A stretch of DNA of 64,000 nucleotides, taken from Mycobacterium sp. D16Q14. GTDB taxonomy: Bacteria > Actinomycetota > Actinomycetes > Mycobacteriales > Mycobacteriaceae. Made by a program: the position numbers and the translations under genes. The stretch spans positions 105,257 through 169,256 of the forward strand of contig MAEX01000011.1 of assembly GCA_002013415.1 (NCBI GenBank), read 5' to 3'. Shown here in pieces: positions 48,037 to 57,086 of this stretch; the first letter of the stretch is position 1; each line of letters opens with the position of its first letter. The notes under the pieces were generated by a model. That model saw nothing but the letters and a program-made list of their open reading frames with translations, was not told the origin of the DNA and did not search any database.

Positions 48037-48843
48037 GTGACCGGTCATTCGGACGATCCGCAGGCGTGGCGTAAGCCGCCCGAGCTGGTCGACCCTGAGG
48101 ACGATGTGCCGTCGGCCACCTATGGCGGCGATTTCGAGACCACGGCAATCCCGCATTACCAGGCGGAGAAGCTGACGAGCTCCCACGATGTGAAAGAGGT
48201 TGGACCGTTGTACGATCCAGCGCCGCTGCCCTATGCCGAACCTGCTACCACGCAAATATCCTCTGAGGCGGTGCAGGCGCGACATGCCGCGCCGTGGGGC
48301 ACTCAGGATCCGACGGGCGATCGTCGCGGCACTCAAGATCTCGGACTGCTGTTGCTGCGTGTCGGCGTCGGCGCGGTGCTCATCGCGCATGGGCTGCGCA
48401 AGGTTTTCAGCTGGTGGGGCGGGACCGGACTCAATGGATTCGAAGCAACCCTGAGTGATCGGGGCTTCAAATACGCCGACATCCTTACGTATATCGGCGT
48501 GACGGCGGAGCTTGGCGCCGGAGTACTGCTGGTTCTCGGCCTGCTCACGCCATTGGCCGGTGCGGCCGCGCTGGCCTTCATGGTCAACGTGCTGCTGTCC
48601 GACATGGTGTCCGACAAGGCGAACCGCTACGCGATCTTTTGGCCCGATGGGCACGAGTTCGAGCTGTTGATGATCGTCGCGATCATCGCCGTGATCCTCG
48701 TCGGCCCTGGCCGGTACGGGTTTGACGCCGGACGGGGCTGGGCTCGCAGGCCGTTTGTGGGGTCCTTCGCCGCACTGCTGCTGGGCCTGGGTGCTGCGGC
48801 CGCCATCTGGGTGTTCCTCAACGGAACAAATCCGCTGGCCTAA
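48037..48843 (+). CDS. DoxX-family membrane protein (Rv3005c orthologue)
   Basis: The 268-residue protein has a long polar N-terminal region of about 100 residues. A four-helix DoxX domain follows, with LGLLLLRVGVGAVLIAHGLR, GVTAELGAGVLLVLGLLTPL and ALAFMVNVLLSD, then a final membrane segment. In M. tuberculosis DoxX joins SseA and SodA in a membrane-bound oxidoreductase complex that guards against oxidants. GTG 48037 follows TACGCT by six bases, which suggests a leaderless message. Confidence 0.9.
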   Translation: MTGHSDDPQAWRKPPELVDPEDDVPSATYGGDFETTAIPHYQAEKLTSSHDVKEVGPLYDPAPLPYAEPATTQISSEAVQARHAAPWGTQDPTGDRRGTQDLGLLLLRVGVGAVLIAHGLRKVFSWWGGTGLNGFEATLSDRGFKYADILTYIGVTAELGAGVLLVLGLLTPLAGAAALAFMVNVLLSDMVSDKANRYAIFWPDGHEFELLMIVAIIAVILVGPGRYGFDAGRGWARRPFVGSFAALLLGLGAAAAIWVFLNGTNPLA

Positions 48844-48962
48844 TCTGCAAATCTGCCGAATTCGAAGCTAAACCCGATTTCGGTGACGGATTCCACTCAT
48901 GTTGGGCGAAATCTCAACGGAAACCGTATTCTGCTCGCATTCCGCCGAGCAGGGAGACGCGT

Positions 48963-50657
48963 ATGAGTTCAGACACCCCCGTCGAGAGCAAGGGGCTCAA
49001 GGGCGGCGCGATGGGGCTGCTGTCCAGCGTGGTCGTTGGGCTCGCGTCCACAGCACCGGCCTACAGCCTGGCTGCCACCCTGGGTTTGATCGTCGCCAGC
49101 GGTGGCGCCCTGCTCGCCGGGGTCAAGGCACCCGCCATCGTGCTGATCTCGTTCATCCCGATTTATCTCATCGCGGTGGCCTATCAGGAGCTGAACAAGG
49201 CCGAGCCGGACTGCGGCACCACTTTTACCTGGGCGTCCCGCACCTTCGGGCCGATAGTCGGATGGCTCGGCGGCTGGGGGATCATCGCCGCCGACGTCAT
49301 CGTGATGGCCAACCTCGCCCAGATCGCAGGTGCCTATTCGTTCACGTTTGTCGGTGATCTGGGGTGGACCGCGGCAGCGAGCCTGGCCGACAGCACCCTG
49401 TGGTCGACAGTGGCAGGCGTTCTTTGGATCGTGATCATGACTTACATCTGTTACCGCGGTATCGAAGTCTCGGTGCGCCTGCAGTACGGGCTCTTACTGG
49501 TCGAGATGGTTGTGCTGGTCGCCGTGTCGATCATCGCGTTGATCAAGGTCTATACCCATAACGCCGAGGCATACTCACTGCTGCCCTCGTTGTCCTGGTT
49601 CTGGCCCGGAGGCATGGATTTCGGCACCGTCATCGCGCCCGCCGTCCTGACGACGATCTTCATCTACTGGGGTTGGGATACCGCGGTGGCCTGTAACGAG
49701 GAGTCCGATGACCCGGGACGCACACCCGGGCGCGCCGCGGTGCTGTCCACCTTCTTGCTGCTGGCCACCTATGCACTGGTCAGCGTGGCAGCTGTGGCGT
49801 TCGCGGGCGTCGGCACCGAGGGGATAGGCCTGGGCAATCAGGAGAATGCCGCGGATGTATTCGCGGCCATCGGTCCCGAACTGTTCGGCGATAGCTTCCT
49901 TGGGCATGTGGGGATGCTGCTGTTGTCCGCCTCCATCCTCACGTCGGCCTCGGCCTGCACCCAGACCACGATCCTGCCGACGGCCCGCACCACCCTGTCG
50001 ATGGGTGTCTACAAGGCGCTGCCGGATTCGTTCGCATCGATCCACCGCAGGTATCTGACGCCCACTACCTCCACCGTGGCGATGGGTGCGGTCTCGATCG
50101 CGTGCTACGTGCTCTTTACGATCATCAGCACCAATCTGCTCACCGCCCTGATCGGATCGGTCGGCCTGATGATCGCCTTCTATTACGGGCTCACCGGCTT
50201 CGCGTGTGTGTGGTTTTATCGCCGGACCCTCACCCAGAGTGCACGCAATTTCATGATGCGAGGTGCGATCCCCTTGCTTGGCGGCATCGCGCTGACGGTC
50301 ATCTTCGCTTACGGGTTGATTCAGTACGCCAAGCCCAACTGGCTCATCGATGACGCCGGTAACAACGTCACCGTCTTCGGATTCGGGGCCGTGGCGGTAG
50401 TCGGCATCGGCGCGTTGGTGCTCGGCGTCGTGCTGATGCTGCTGTGGCGGGTGGCGGCGCCGCCGTTCTTCCAGGGGACGACGCTGCCACGGCGCAGTGC
50501 CGACCTGGTGCTTGCTCCTGCCGGGGCCACGGCACACTTTGGACTGCCCGATGCGGTGGAGGCGCAGCAGACCGTGATCGCCGGCGATCTGTCCAATCTT
50601 CCGGAAGGGGAGGTCGCGGTGAATCCGCAGACGGGTGAGGAATTCAGCAGGGATTAG
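48963..50657 (+). CDS. APC-family amino acid/polyamine permease
   Basis: The 564-residue protein has about twelve membrane helices and APC motifs: GLKGGAMGLLSSVVVGLAST at helix 1, YQELNKAEPDCGTTFTWASR after helix 2, and NEESDDPGRTPGRAAVLST. It should import an amino acid or amine with protons. The nearby aldehyde dehydrogenase and aminotransferase suggest a diamine or amino acid substrate, but this is inference. GGGAGACGCGT precedes the ATG. The stop overlaps that of the convergent monooxygenase gene by four bases. Confidence 0.9.
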   Translation: MSSDTPVESKGLKGGAMGLLSSVVVGLASTAPAYSLAATLGLIVASGGALLAGVKAPAIVLISFIPIYLIAVAYQELNKAEPDCGTTFTWASRTFGPIVGWLGGWGIIAADVIVMANLAQIAGAYSFTFVGDLGWTAAASLADSTLWSTVAGVLWIVIMTYICYRGIEVSVRLQYGLLLVEMVVLVAVSIIALIKVYTHNAEAYSLLPSLSWFWPGGMDFGTVIAPAVLTTIFIYWGWDTAVACNEESDDPGRTPGRAAVLSTFLLLATYALVSVAAVAFAGVGTEGIGLGNQENAADVFAAIGPELFGDSFLGHVGMLLLSASILTSASACTQTTILPTARTTLSMGVYKALPDSFASIHRRYLTPTTSTVAMGAVSIACYVLFTIISTNLLTALIGSVGLMIAFYYGLTGFACVWFYRRTLTQSARNFMMRGAIPLLGGIALTVIFAYGLIQYAKPNWLIDDAGNNVTVFGFGAVAVVGIGALVLGVVLMLLWRVAAPPFFQGTTLPRRSADLVLAPAGATAHFGLPDAVEAQQTVIAGDLSNLPEGEVAVNPQTGEEFSRD

Positions 50658-51826
50658 AGCGAGGCAAGCGCCGCGCCGGCAGCAGCAGCGGCGTCGTAGT
50701 CGGGAATCCAGTTGCCGGTGAGGATCTCGATGAGCTGTGCCGCTTGCTGCCGCGGAGTCATGTCGACAGAGCGATAGACGTGCCCTGTCTGACGGGCGTT
50801 CTGTTGAACTCGGGTGGTGCGATCACGCCGCCGTGACTCGTACAGGGCCAGCCGCCGGGGGACGTCAGCGGCCGAGGCTCCTGCCAACACGGTGGCCAGC
50901 ACGACGGCGTCCTCGATCGACATGTTCGCGCCCTGGCCGAGGTGGGGGGTCATCGGATGCACGGCGTCACCCAGCAGCGCGATGCGATCGGTGGTCCATC
51001 GGCTCAGCGGCTTTCGGTCATACAGACCCCAGCGGAAGGTCTCGGTCATCGCCTCGACGACGCGCTGCACCGGCCGATCCCACCCCGCGAATTCGACGGC
51101 GAGCTCCGCGACGTCGCCGGGCGCGGTCCAGGATTCCTCGGCGTCGAGATTGCTCGCGGTGAAGGCCACCACGTTGAGCAGCCGACGTTGGGAGACCGGG
51201 TAGATCAGGAAACTGCGCCCGGGGCCGAGCCACATCTGCATGCTGTCCAGATCGACCGCGCCACCGAGGCGTTTCACCGGGATCAGGCCGCGATAGGCCA
51301 TGACGCCGTCACTGGACAGCTCAGCCGGGCCGGTCACCACGCGCTGCACCACCGAGTGGATACCGTCAGCTCCCACCGCGATGTCGGCACGTTCCTCGGA
51401 ACCGTCGGCGAAAACGATGCGCACCTCGTTGGCCGTCTCGACGATGTCCTGGCAGGGGCGTCCGAGGTGAACGGTTCCCTCGGGTAGTGCGCTCAACAAT
51501 GCTTGCTGCAGTTCGCCGCGGTGCACGGGTAGGGAGGTCACCGGGCGATCCGGGCTCACCGATGGCCACGCCGGGGGCACCGGCACGCTTTCTCCTTGCC
51601 ACGTGCGCCAGAGGGTGCGTTCGATGGGGGTGCCCACCGCGCGCACTCGATCGCCAAGGCCCACTGCGTCGAGGGCGCGCAGACCGTTGCTCGCAATGAC
51701 CACGCCCGCGCCCACCTCGCGCAGTTCGTGTGCCTTCTCGTAGACGACGACGTCGCTACCGTTGGCGCGCAATGCAGCTGCTGCCGTCAGCCCGCCAATT
51801 CCGGCGCCGATGATCGCTACCCGCAT
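50654..51826 (-). CDS. FAD-dependent monooxygenase (salicylate/3-hydroxybenzoate hydroxylase-like)
   Basis: The 390-residue flavoprotein has the Rossmann motif VAIIGAGIGGLTAAAAL at the start, the DG motif VGADGIHSVVQ and the second FAD motif LLGDAVHPMTPHLGQGANMS. This is the class A flavin hydroxylase pattern. Aromatic compounds are usual substrates; some relatives inactivate antibiotics, and the sequence does not decide. ATG 51826 was chosen because GGAAGGA lies six bases upstream. A MarR gene is divergent, with a palindrome in between. Confidence 0.9.
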   Translation of the reverse strand: MRVAIIGAGIGGLTAAAALRANGSDVVVYEKAHELREVGAGVVIASNGLRALDAVGLGDRVRAVGTPIERTLWRTWQGESVPVPPAWPSVSPDRPVTSLPVHRGELQQALLSALPEGTVHLGRPCQDIVETANEVRIVFADGSEERADIAVGADGIHSVVQRVVTGPAELSSDGVMAYRGLIPVKRLGGAVDLDSMQMWLGPGRSFLIYPVSQRRLLNVVAFTASNLDAEESWTAPGDVAELAVEFAGWDRPVQRVVEAMTETFRWGLYDRKPLSRWTTDRIALLGDAVHPMTPHLGQGANMSIEDAVVLATVLAGASAADVPRRLALYESRRRDRTTRVQQNARQTGHVYRSVDMTPRQQAAQLIEILTGNWIPDYDAAAAAGAALASL

Positions 51827-51859
51827 GAGTTCGTCCTTCCCTTGGCTCCGATGCATAAC

Positions 51860-51888
51860 GTTAGCATGCTAACTATTGCCATGCTAAC
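51860..51888. promoter_or_regulatory. Operator-like palindrome and repeated half site between the monooxygenase and MarR genes
   Basis: GTTAGCATGCTAAC at 51860-51873 is a perfect 14-base palindrome. CATGCTAAC is repeated at 51880-51888, 15 bases on. The sites lie between the divergent starts and just before TAGACT (51892-51897), the likely -10 box of the MarR gene, so binding would block both genes. Confidence 0.65.
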
Positions 51889-51903
51889 CCTTAGACTGTT
51901 GGA

Positions 51904-52374
51904 GTGCCAGGACAACCGAGTGGAAACAGTGCGCGCGAGATCGAAGAGCTTGTCGCGGCCACAGATGCGCTGTACTTCGCGATGCGCCGGGGGCGAACGT
52001 CGCCCTCGGGTACTCAGGCGGGCTTGAGCCGCTCTCAGCTTGAGCTGATGGCGCCGCTGCTCGACCAGGATTCGATGTCCGTGAGCCAGCTCGCCGGGAC
52101 GGCGGGAGTGGCGGTGCCGACAGCCACCCGGGCGCTCAAGCAGCTGGAGGAGCGAGGGGTGATCGAGCGCGCTCGATCGCCATCGGATGACCGGCTGGTC
52201 CTGGTGGGCTTGACCTCCACCGGGCGTGCGCAGGTCATTAAGGCGCAAGCGGCCTTTCGGGCGCGACAGCACGGGGTCTTCGCGGAACTGACCAGTGCCG
52301 ATCGCCGTACCATGACCGCCAGCCTCACCCGGCTCGCGGCGCTCATCAATGACAATGTGGACGCGCGCGCCTAG
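51904..52374 (+). CDS. MarR-family transcriptional regulator
   Basis: The 156-residue protein has the MarR winged helix: LSRSQLELMAPLL, MSVSQLAGTAGVAVPTATRA as the recognition part, and the wing RARSPSDDRLVLVGLT, then a dimer helix. It most likely represses the divergent monooxygenase gene and itself and is released by an aromatic ligand. GTG 51904 lies six bases after TAGACT, so it may be leaderless. The stop overlaps that of the aldehyde dehydrogenase gene by four bases. Confidence 0.9.
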   Translation: MPGQPSGNSAREIEELVAATDALYFAMRRGRTSPSGTQAGLSRSQLELMAPLLDQDSMSVSQLAGTAGVAVPTATRALKQLEERGVIERARSPSDDRLVLVGLTSTGRAQVIKAQAAFRARQHGVFAELTSADRRTMTASLTRLAALINDNVDARA

Positions 52375-53846
52375 CGTTTCGCGAAAATAATTCGGTGCCA
52401 GTCTTTTTCGGCGGTTCCGGTGATGTCGCTCATGACGTGTTTGATGGTGAGGTACTCCTCAAGGGAGTAGTCGGACATATCCTTGCCGAATCCGGATGCG
52501 CCGAATCCGCCGTGCGGCATCTCGCTGACGATGGGGATGTGATCGTTGATCCATACGCAACCCGCCTTGATCTCCCGCGATGCCCGCTGCGCGCGGTAGA
52601 CATCGCGTGTCCATGCCGAGGCGGCAAGACCGTAGGCGGTGTCATTGGCCTGCCGCAGCGCGTCGTCGTCATCGGTGAATGAGCGCACGGTGAGCACCGG
52701 GCCGAAGATCTCGTCGCGGTAGACCTCGGACGTCTCCGTGACATCGGCGATCAGTGTGGGCCGGTAGAAGGATCCCGGCAGATCAGGAGAGCTTGCGCCG
52801 GTGACGATTCGGCCGCCCTGGGTGGGGGAGCGGTCCACGATGCTCGACACCTTGGCGCGGTGCGCGGCCGAAATGAGCGGTCCGATATCGGTAGTGGGGT
52901 CCATCGGGTCGCCGACGACGACCTTGCTCATCACCTCGCAGACCCCGGCGACGAAGTCGTCGTACAGATCGCGGGCGACGATGGCCCGCGTCGCGGCCGT
53001 GCAGTCTTGACCGGAGTTGATGATCGCTCCGGCAACCGCGCCCTGGATCGCCGCGTCCAAGTCGGCATCGTCGAACACCACGAAGGGGGCCTTGCCGCCG
53101 AGCTCCAATTGTGTTCGGCGGCCATGAACTGCCGCTGCCGCCATCACCTTTCGGCCGATGGCGGTGGACCCGGTGAAGGTCACCAAATCCACGTCGGGAT
53201 GGCCGGCGAGTGCACCACCGGCGTCATCGCCGCGCCCGGTGACGACGTTGAGCACGCCAGGGGGTAGTCCGGCCTCGACGGCCAGGCGTGCCAGAGTCAG
53301 CGTGGTCAGTGGTGTCAGCTCGCTCGGTTTGATCACCACCGTGCATCCCGCCGCCAGTGCGGGTAACACTTTCCACACCGCCATCTGCAGCGGGTAGTTC
53401 CAGGGGGTGATGGTGGCGACCACCCCGGCGGCCTGCCTGCGGATGCTGGAGGTGTGGTCGGCCGAGTATTCGGCCGTTGCCTTGCCCTCCAGATGCCTTG
53501 CGGCACCGGCGAAAAACTCGATATTATCGATGCTTCCGGGCACATCGAACTCGGAGGCCAGCCGCACGGGTTTACCGGTCTGGGCGACCTCTTCGGCCAC
53601 CAGTGTGTCGGCACTGGCAGCCATCACGGCGGCGAGTCTGGCCAGGACATTCGCGCGGTCGACGGGTGTCGCGGACGCCCAGGCGGGCCCCGCGGCCTTG
53701 GCCGCCGCCACTGCCGCATCCACATCGGCAGGGGTGGCGAGGCTTAACTCTGCGACGGTCGTGCCGGTCGCCGGGTTGATGACGCGGTGCGCTTCGCCGT
53801 GGGTCGTGACGGGGTGGCCATTGATCCAGCTGCTGGGAACGATCAC
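52371..53846 (-). CDS. Aldehyde dehydrogenase, gamma-aminobutyraldehyde dehydrogenase-like
   Basis: The 491-residue NAD-dependent enzyme has TPWNYP at about 147-152, general base Glu248 in LELGGKAP, and nucleophile Cys282 in NSGQDCTAATR, as in the PatD/Prr group. It should oxidise an aminoaldehyde to the amino acid, such as 4-aminobutanal to GABA. GTG 53846 was chosen because TACCGT lies six bases upstream and the conserved PSSWINGHPV follows; ATG 53891 would add 15 residues. It is divergent from an Lrp-type regulator and probably works with the aminotransferase beyond it. Confidence 0.88.
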   Translation of the reverse strand: MIVPSSWINGHPVTTHGEAHRVINPATGTTVAELSLATPADVDAAVAAAKAAGPAWASATPVDRANVLARLAAVMAASADTLVAEEVAQTGKPVRLASEFDVPGSIDNIEFFAGAARHLEGKATAEYSADHTSSIRRQAAGVVATITPWNYPLQMAVWKVLPALAAGCTVVIKPSELTPLTTLTLARLAVEAGLPPGVLNVVTGRGDDAGGALAGHPDVDLVTFTGSTAIGRKVMAAAAVHGRRTQLELGGKAPFVVFDDADLDAAIQGAVAGAIINSGQDCTAATRAIVARDLYDDFVAGVCEVMSKVVVGDPMDPTTDIGPLISAAHRAKVSSIVDRSPTQGGRIVTGASSPDLPGSFYRPTLIADVTETSEVYRDEIFGPVLTVRSFTDDDDALRQANDTAYGLAASAWTRDVYRAQRASREIKAGCVWINDHIPIVSEMPHGGFGASGFGKDMSDYSLEEYLTIKHVMSDITGTAEKDWHRIIFAKR

Positions 53847-53895
53847 CTGGCTACGGTATCGAAAACCAGCGCCTGAAGCCACGGATTCCATCGTC

Positions 53896-53909
53896 AATAG
53901 TCCGCTATT
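53896..53909. promoter_or_regulatory. Short dyad between the aldehyde dehydrogenase and Lrp genes
   Basis: AATAG and CTATT form a perfect inverted repeat around TCCG in the divergent promoter region, a plausible Lrp/AsnC binding site. Confidence 0.4.
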
Positions 53910-53968
53910 TGCGGTAATTCGTCGTAAAACGTTGCATGAAACGATGGAATCCGTGCACAATCGAGCTC

Positions 53969-54475
53969 GTGACCAACACGAAACGACGCTTGTTGCGGGT
54001 CGCCGATCCGGGTAACGGCTCTGCGGCATTCCAGCTTGATGACGCGTCCAAGGCGATTGTCGAGGAGCTTCAGCAGGACGGGCGGCGTGCCTACGCGACC
54101 ATCGGCAAGTCGGTGGGGCTCTCGGAGGCGGCCGTGCGGCAACGCGTACAGCGCATGATCGACGCCGGTGTCATGCAAATCGTGGCGGTGACCGACCCCA
54201 TGCAGCTGGGGTTCGCGCGCCAGGCCATGATCGGCATCAAATGCTCCGGTGACACCACCGAGGTGGCCGATCGTCTGGCGGAACTCGATGCCGTCGACTA
54301 CGTGGTGCTGACGGCCGGAACCTTCGACGCGATCGTCGAGGTGGTCTGCGAGGACGATGACGACTTGTTGGTTCTGCTGAACAAGCAGATCCGTGCGGTG
54401 CCCGGGGTGACCTCCACGGAGACCCTGGTCTATCTGAAATTAGTGAAGCAGCAATACAATTGGGGTACCCGGTGA
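53969..54475 (+). CDS. Lrp/AsnC-family transcriptional regulator
   Basis: The 168-residue protein has an AsnC-type helix-turn-helix (LDDASKAIVEELQQDGRRAY, then SVGLSEAAVRQRVQRMIDAG) and a C-terminal RAM effector domain (VDYVVLTAGTFDAIVEVVCE). Such regulators sense amino acids and often control divergent catabolic genes. GTG 53969 was chosen because the preceding codons from ATG 53936 look non-coding. Its TGA overlaps the aminotransferase GTG, so the two are coupled. Confidence 0.88.
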   Translation: MTNTKRRLLRVADPGNGSAAFQLDDASKAIVEELQQDGRRAYATIGKSVGLSEAAVRQRVQRMIDAGVMQIVAVTDPMQLGFARQAMIGIKCSGDTTEVADRLAELDAVDYVVLTAGTFDAIVEVVCEDDDDLLVLLNKQIRAVPGVTSTETLVYLKLVKQQYNWGTR

Positions 54476-55857
54476 CAACCGTCGATGTAGCACATGATAT
54501 TTTCGGCGACCTGCAGCAGAAGGCATCCCGTCACCTCTGGGGTCACTTCGCCCGGCACGGTGAGGGCATCTCCGTGCCCATCATCACGCGCGGTGAGGGG
54601 GTGAGGATCTGGGATGATCGCGGCAAGAGTTACCTCGACGGCCTTTCCGGATTGTTCGTCGTACAGGCCGGGCACGGACGCGCCGAATTGGCGCAGGCCG
54701 CGGCCCGGCAAGCCGAGAAGCTTGCCTTCTTCCCGCTGTGGTCTTACGCCACCCCGACCGCGATCGAGCTGGCCGACCGCATCGCCGGATACGCCCCGGG
54801 CGACCTGAATCGTGTCTTCTTCACCACCGGTGGAGGAGAAGCGGTGGAGAGTGCGTGGAAGCTGGCCAAGCAGTTCTTCAAGCTGACCGGGAAACCCGGT
54901 AAGCACAAGGTTGTTTCGCGTGCCATCGCGTATCACGGAACTCCGCAGGGTGCACTGGCCATCACCGGCCTGCCGGCGTTCAAGGCGCCCTTCGAGCCGC
55001 TGACCCCGGGTGGGTTCCGCGCACCGAACACCAACTTCTATCGGGCACCGGAACCATATGCCCACGATGCCAAGGCATTCGGGCGATACTGCGCCGACCG
55101 GATTGCCGAGGCGATCGAATTCGAGGGGCCCGATACCGTCGCGGCGGTGTTCCTTGAACCCGTGCAGAACGCGGGCGGTTGTTTCCCTCCGCCGCCGGGC
55201 TACTTCGAGCGGGTGCGCGAAATCTGTGACGAGTACGACGTGCTGCTGGTGTCCGACGAGGTGATCTGCGCCTTCGGTCGCATCGGATCGATGTTCGCCT
55301 GCGAGGATTTCGGGTACCAGCCGGACATCATCACCTGTGCCAAGGGCATGACATCCGGGTACTCGCCGATCGGGGCGATGATTGCCACGGATCGTCTGTT
55401 CGAGCCGTTCAATGACGGCAAGACGACCTTCCCGCATGGATACACCTTTGGCGGACATCCTGTTTCGGCGGCGGTGGCGCTCGCCAATCTCGACATCTTC
55501 GAACGCGAGGGACTCAACGACCGGGTGCGGGAGAACGCGCCGGTGTTCCGGGCCACCCTGGAGAAACTTCTCGACCTGCCGATCGTCGGTGACGTGCGCG
55601 GCGCGGGGTACTTCTACGGGATCGAGTTGGTGAAAGACAAGGGGACCAAGGAGACGTTCAGCGGTGAGGAGAGCGAGCGGCTGCTCCGCGGCTTCCTGTC
55701 GGCGGCGTTGTGGGATGCGGGCCTGTACTGCCGCGCCGACGACCGTGGTGACCCCGTGATTCAGCTTGCGCCACCGCTGATTTCCGGGAAACCGGAGTTC
55801 GATGCGATCGAGCAGATCCTGCGTGGCGTGCTCACCGATGCTTGGGCGCGGTTATAG
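54472..55857 (+). CDS. Class III PLP aminotransferase (GabT/diamine transaminase type)
   Basis: The 461-residue enzyme has the class III fold: GLFVVQAGHGRAEL, FFTTGGGEAVESAWKLAKQF, AYHGTPQGALA, Asp262 in LLVSDEVICAFGR and PLP lysine Lys291 in CAKGMTSGYSPIGA. Next to a 4-aminobutanal-type dehydrogenase, a diamine such as putrescine is the simplest substrate, with omega-amino acids as an alternative. Rv3329 is the closest M. tuberculosis type. It overlaps the Lrp stop and precedes the saccharopine-dehydrogenase-like gene by two bases. Confidence 0.9.
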   Translation: MTTVDVAHDIFGDLQQKASRHLWGHFARHGEGISVPIITRGEGVRIWDDRGKSYLDGLSGLFVVQAGHGRAELAQAAARQAEKLAFFPLWSYATPTAIELADRIAGYAPGDLNRVFFTTGGGEAVESAWKLAKQFFKLTGKPGKHKVVSRAIAYHGTPQGALAITGLPAFKAPFEPLTPGGFRAPNTNFYRAPEPYAHDAKAFGRYCADRIAEAIEFEGPDTVAAVFLEPVQNAGGCFPPPPGYFERVREICDEYDVLLVSDEVICAFGRIGSMFACEDFGYQPDIITCAKGMTSGYSPIGAMIATDRLFEPFNDGKTTFPHGYTFGGHPVSAAVALANLDIFEREGLNDRVRENAPVFRATLEKLLDLPIVGDVRGAGYFYGIELVKDKGTKETFSGEESERLLRGFLSAALWDAGLYCRADDRGDPVIQLAPPLISGKPEFDAIEQILRGVLTDAWARL

Positions 55858-55859
55858 GT

Positions 55860-57086
55860 ATGAGAGTCCTCATCGTGGGTGCCGGGGGAGTGGGCAGCGC
55901 GGCCGCGTTCATCGCGGCCCGTCGAGAGTTCTTCGAGGCGCTGGTGATCGCGGACTACGACATGGCACGGGCGCAGGCAGTGGTGGATCGTCTCGGCGAT
56001 CCACGGTTCACTGCGGCCCGCATCGATGCCTCCTCGGCCGACGATGTCGCGGCGCTGTGCCGCGAGCATCGAATCACCCATGCGCTCAACGCGGTTGATC
56101 CTCGATTCGTCATGAGCGTCTTCGGGGGATGTTTCGCCGCGGGGGTCACCTACCTCGATATGGCGATGAGCCTGTCGCATCGCCATCCGGACAGGCCCTA
56201 CGAGCTGCCCGGGGTGATGCTCGGTGACGAACAGTTCGCCGTGGCCCAAAAGTGGGAGTCCGCGGGGTTGTTGGCGTTGGTGGGCATAGGAGTGGAGCCG
56301 GGCCTTAGCGATGTGTTCGCGCGGTACGCCGCCGACCACCTGTTCTCCGAGATCGACGAGCTGGGCACCCGGGACGGCTCCAACCTTGAGGTACAGGGTC
56401 ACCGGTTCGCCCCGTCGTTCTCCATCTGGACGACCATCGAGGAATGTCTCAATCCGCCGTTGATCTGGGAACGCGATAGGGGGTTCTTCACCACCGAACC
56501 CTTCAGTGAACCCGAGGTTTTCGACTTCCCGGGAGGCATCGGCCCTGTCGAATGCGTCAATGTCGAGCACGAGGAAGTGGTGCTCATGCCGCGCTGGGTC
56601 AACGCCCGGCGGGTGACGTTCAAGTACGGCCTCGGTGCCGAGTTCATCAATGTGCTGCGCACTCTGCGTCTGGTCGGGCTGGATAGCACCGCCCCGGTGA
56701 GCGTGCACGCGCAGGGCGGTGACGCCACCGTCAGCCCTCGCGATGTGGTGGCGGCGTGCCTACCGGATCCGGCGGGGCTGGGGCATCTGATGCGCGGGGC
56801 CACGTGTGCGGGTCTGTGGGTCACCGGCACCGGCAAGGACGGCAGACCACGCGAGGTCTATCTGCACCACGTCGTCGACAACGAATGGACGATGGCCCGC
56901 GACGGCGCGCAATGTGTAGCGTGGCAGACCGCCGTGAACCCGATTGTGGCCCTGGAGCTGCTCGCCGAGGGTGCGTGGAGCGGCACGGGGGTGTTGGGGC
57001 CGGAGGCCTTCGACAGCGTGCCGTTCCTGGACCGACTCAATACCTTCGGCGCGCCGTGGGGCATGCAGGAGCGTGCGGCCGCTTAA
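55860..57086 (+). CDS. Saccharopine dehydrogenase-like protein
   Basis: The 408-residue protein has an N-terminal Rossmann motif VLIVGAGGVGSAAAFIAARR and the family segments HALNAVDPRFVMSVFGGCFA, TYLDMAM and LVGIGVEPGLSDVFARYAA. It belongs to the saccharopine/carboxynorspermidine dehydrogenase group, which make or cut secondary amines from an amino acid and an aldehyde with NAD(P)H. Directly behind an aminotransferase it could use the aldehyde formed there. Its stop overlaps that of cfp6 by four bases. Confidence 0.88.
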   Translation: MRVLIVGAGGVGSAAAFIAARREFFEALVIADYDMARAQAVVDRLGDPRFTAARIDASSADDVAALCREHRITHALNAVDPRFVMSVFGGCFAAGVTYLDMAMSLSHRHPDRPYELPGVMLGDEQFAVAQKWESAGLLALVGIGVEPGLSDVFARYAADHLFSEIDELGTRDGSNLEVQGHRFAPSFSIWTTIEECLNPPLIWERDRGFFTTEPFSEPEVFDFPGGIGPVECVNVEHEEVVLMPRWVNARRVTFKYGLGAEFINVLRTLRLVGLDSTAPVSVHAQGGDATVSPRDVVAACLPDPAGLGHLMRGATCAGLWVTGTGKDGRPREVYLHHVVDNEWTMARDGAQCVAWQTAVNPIVALELLAEGAWSGTGVLGPEAFDSVPFLDRLNTFGAPWGMQERAAA

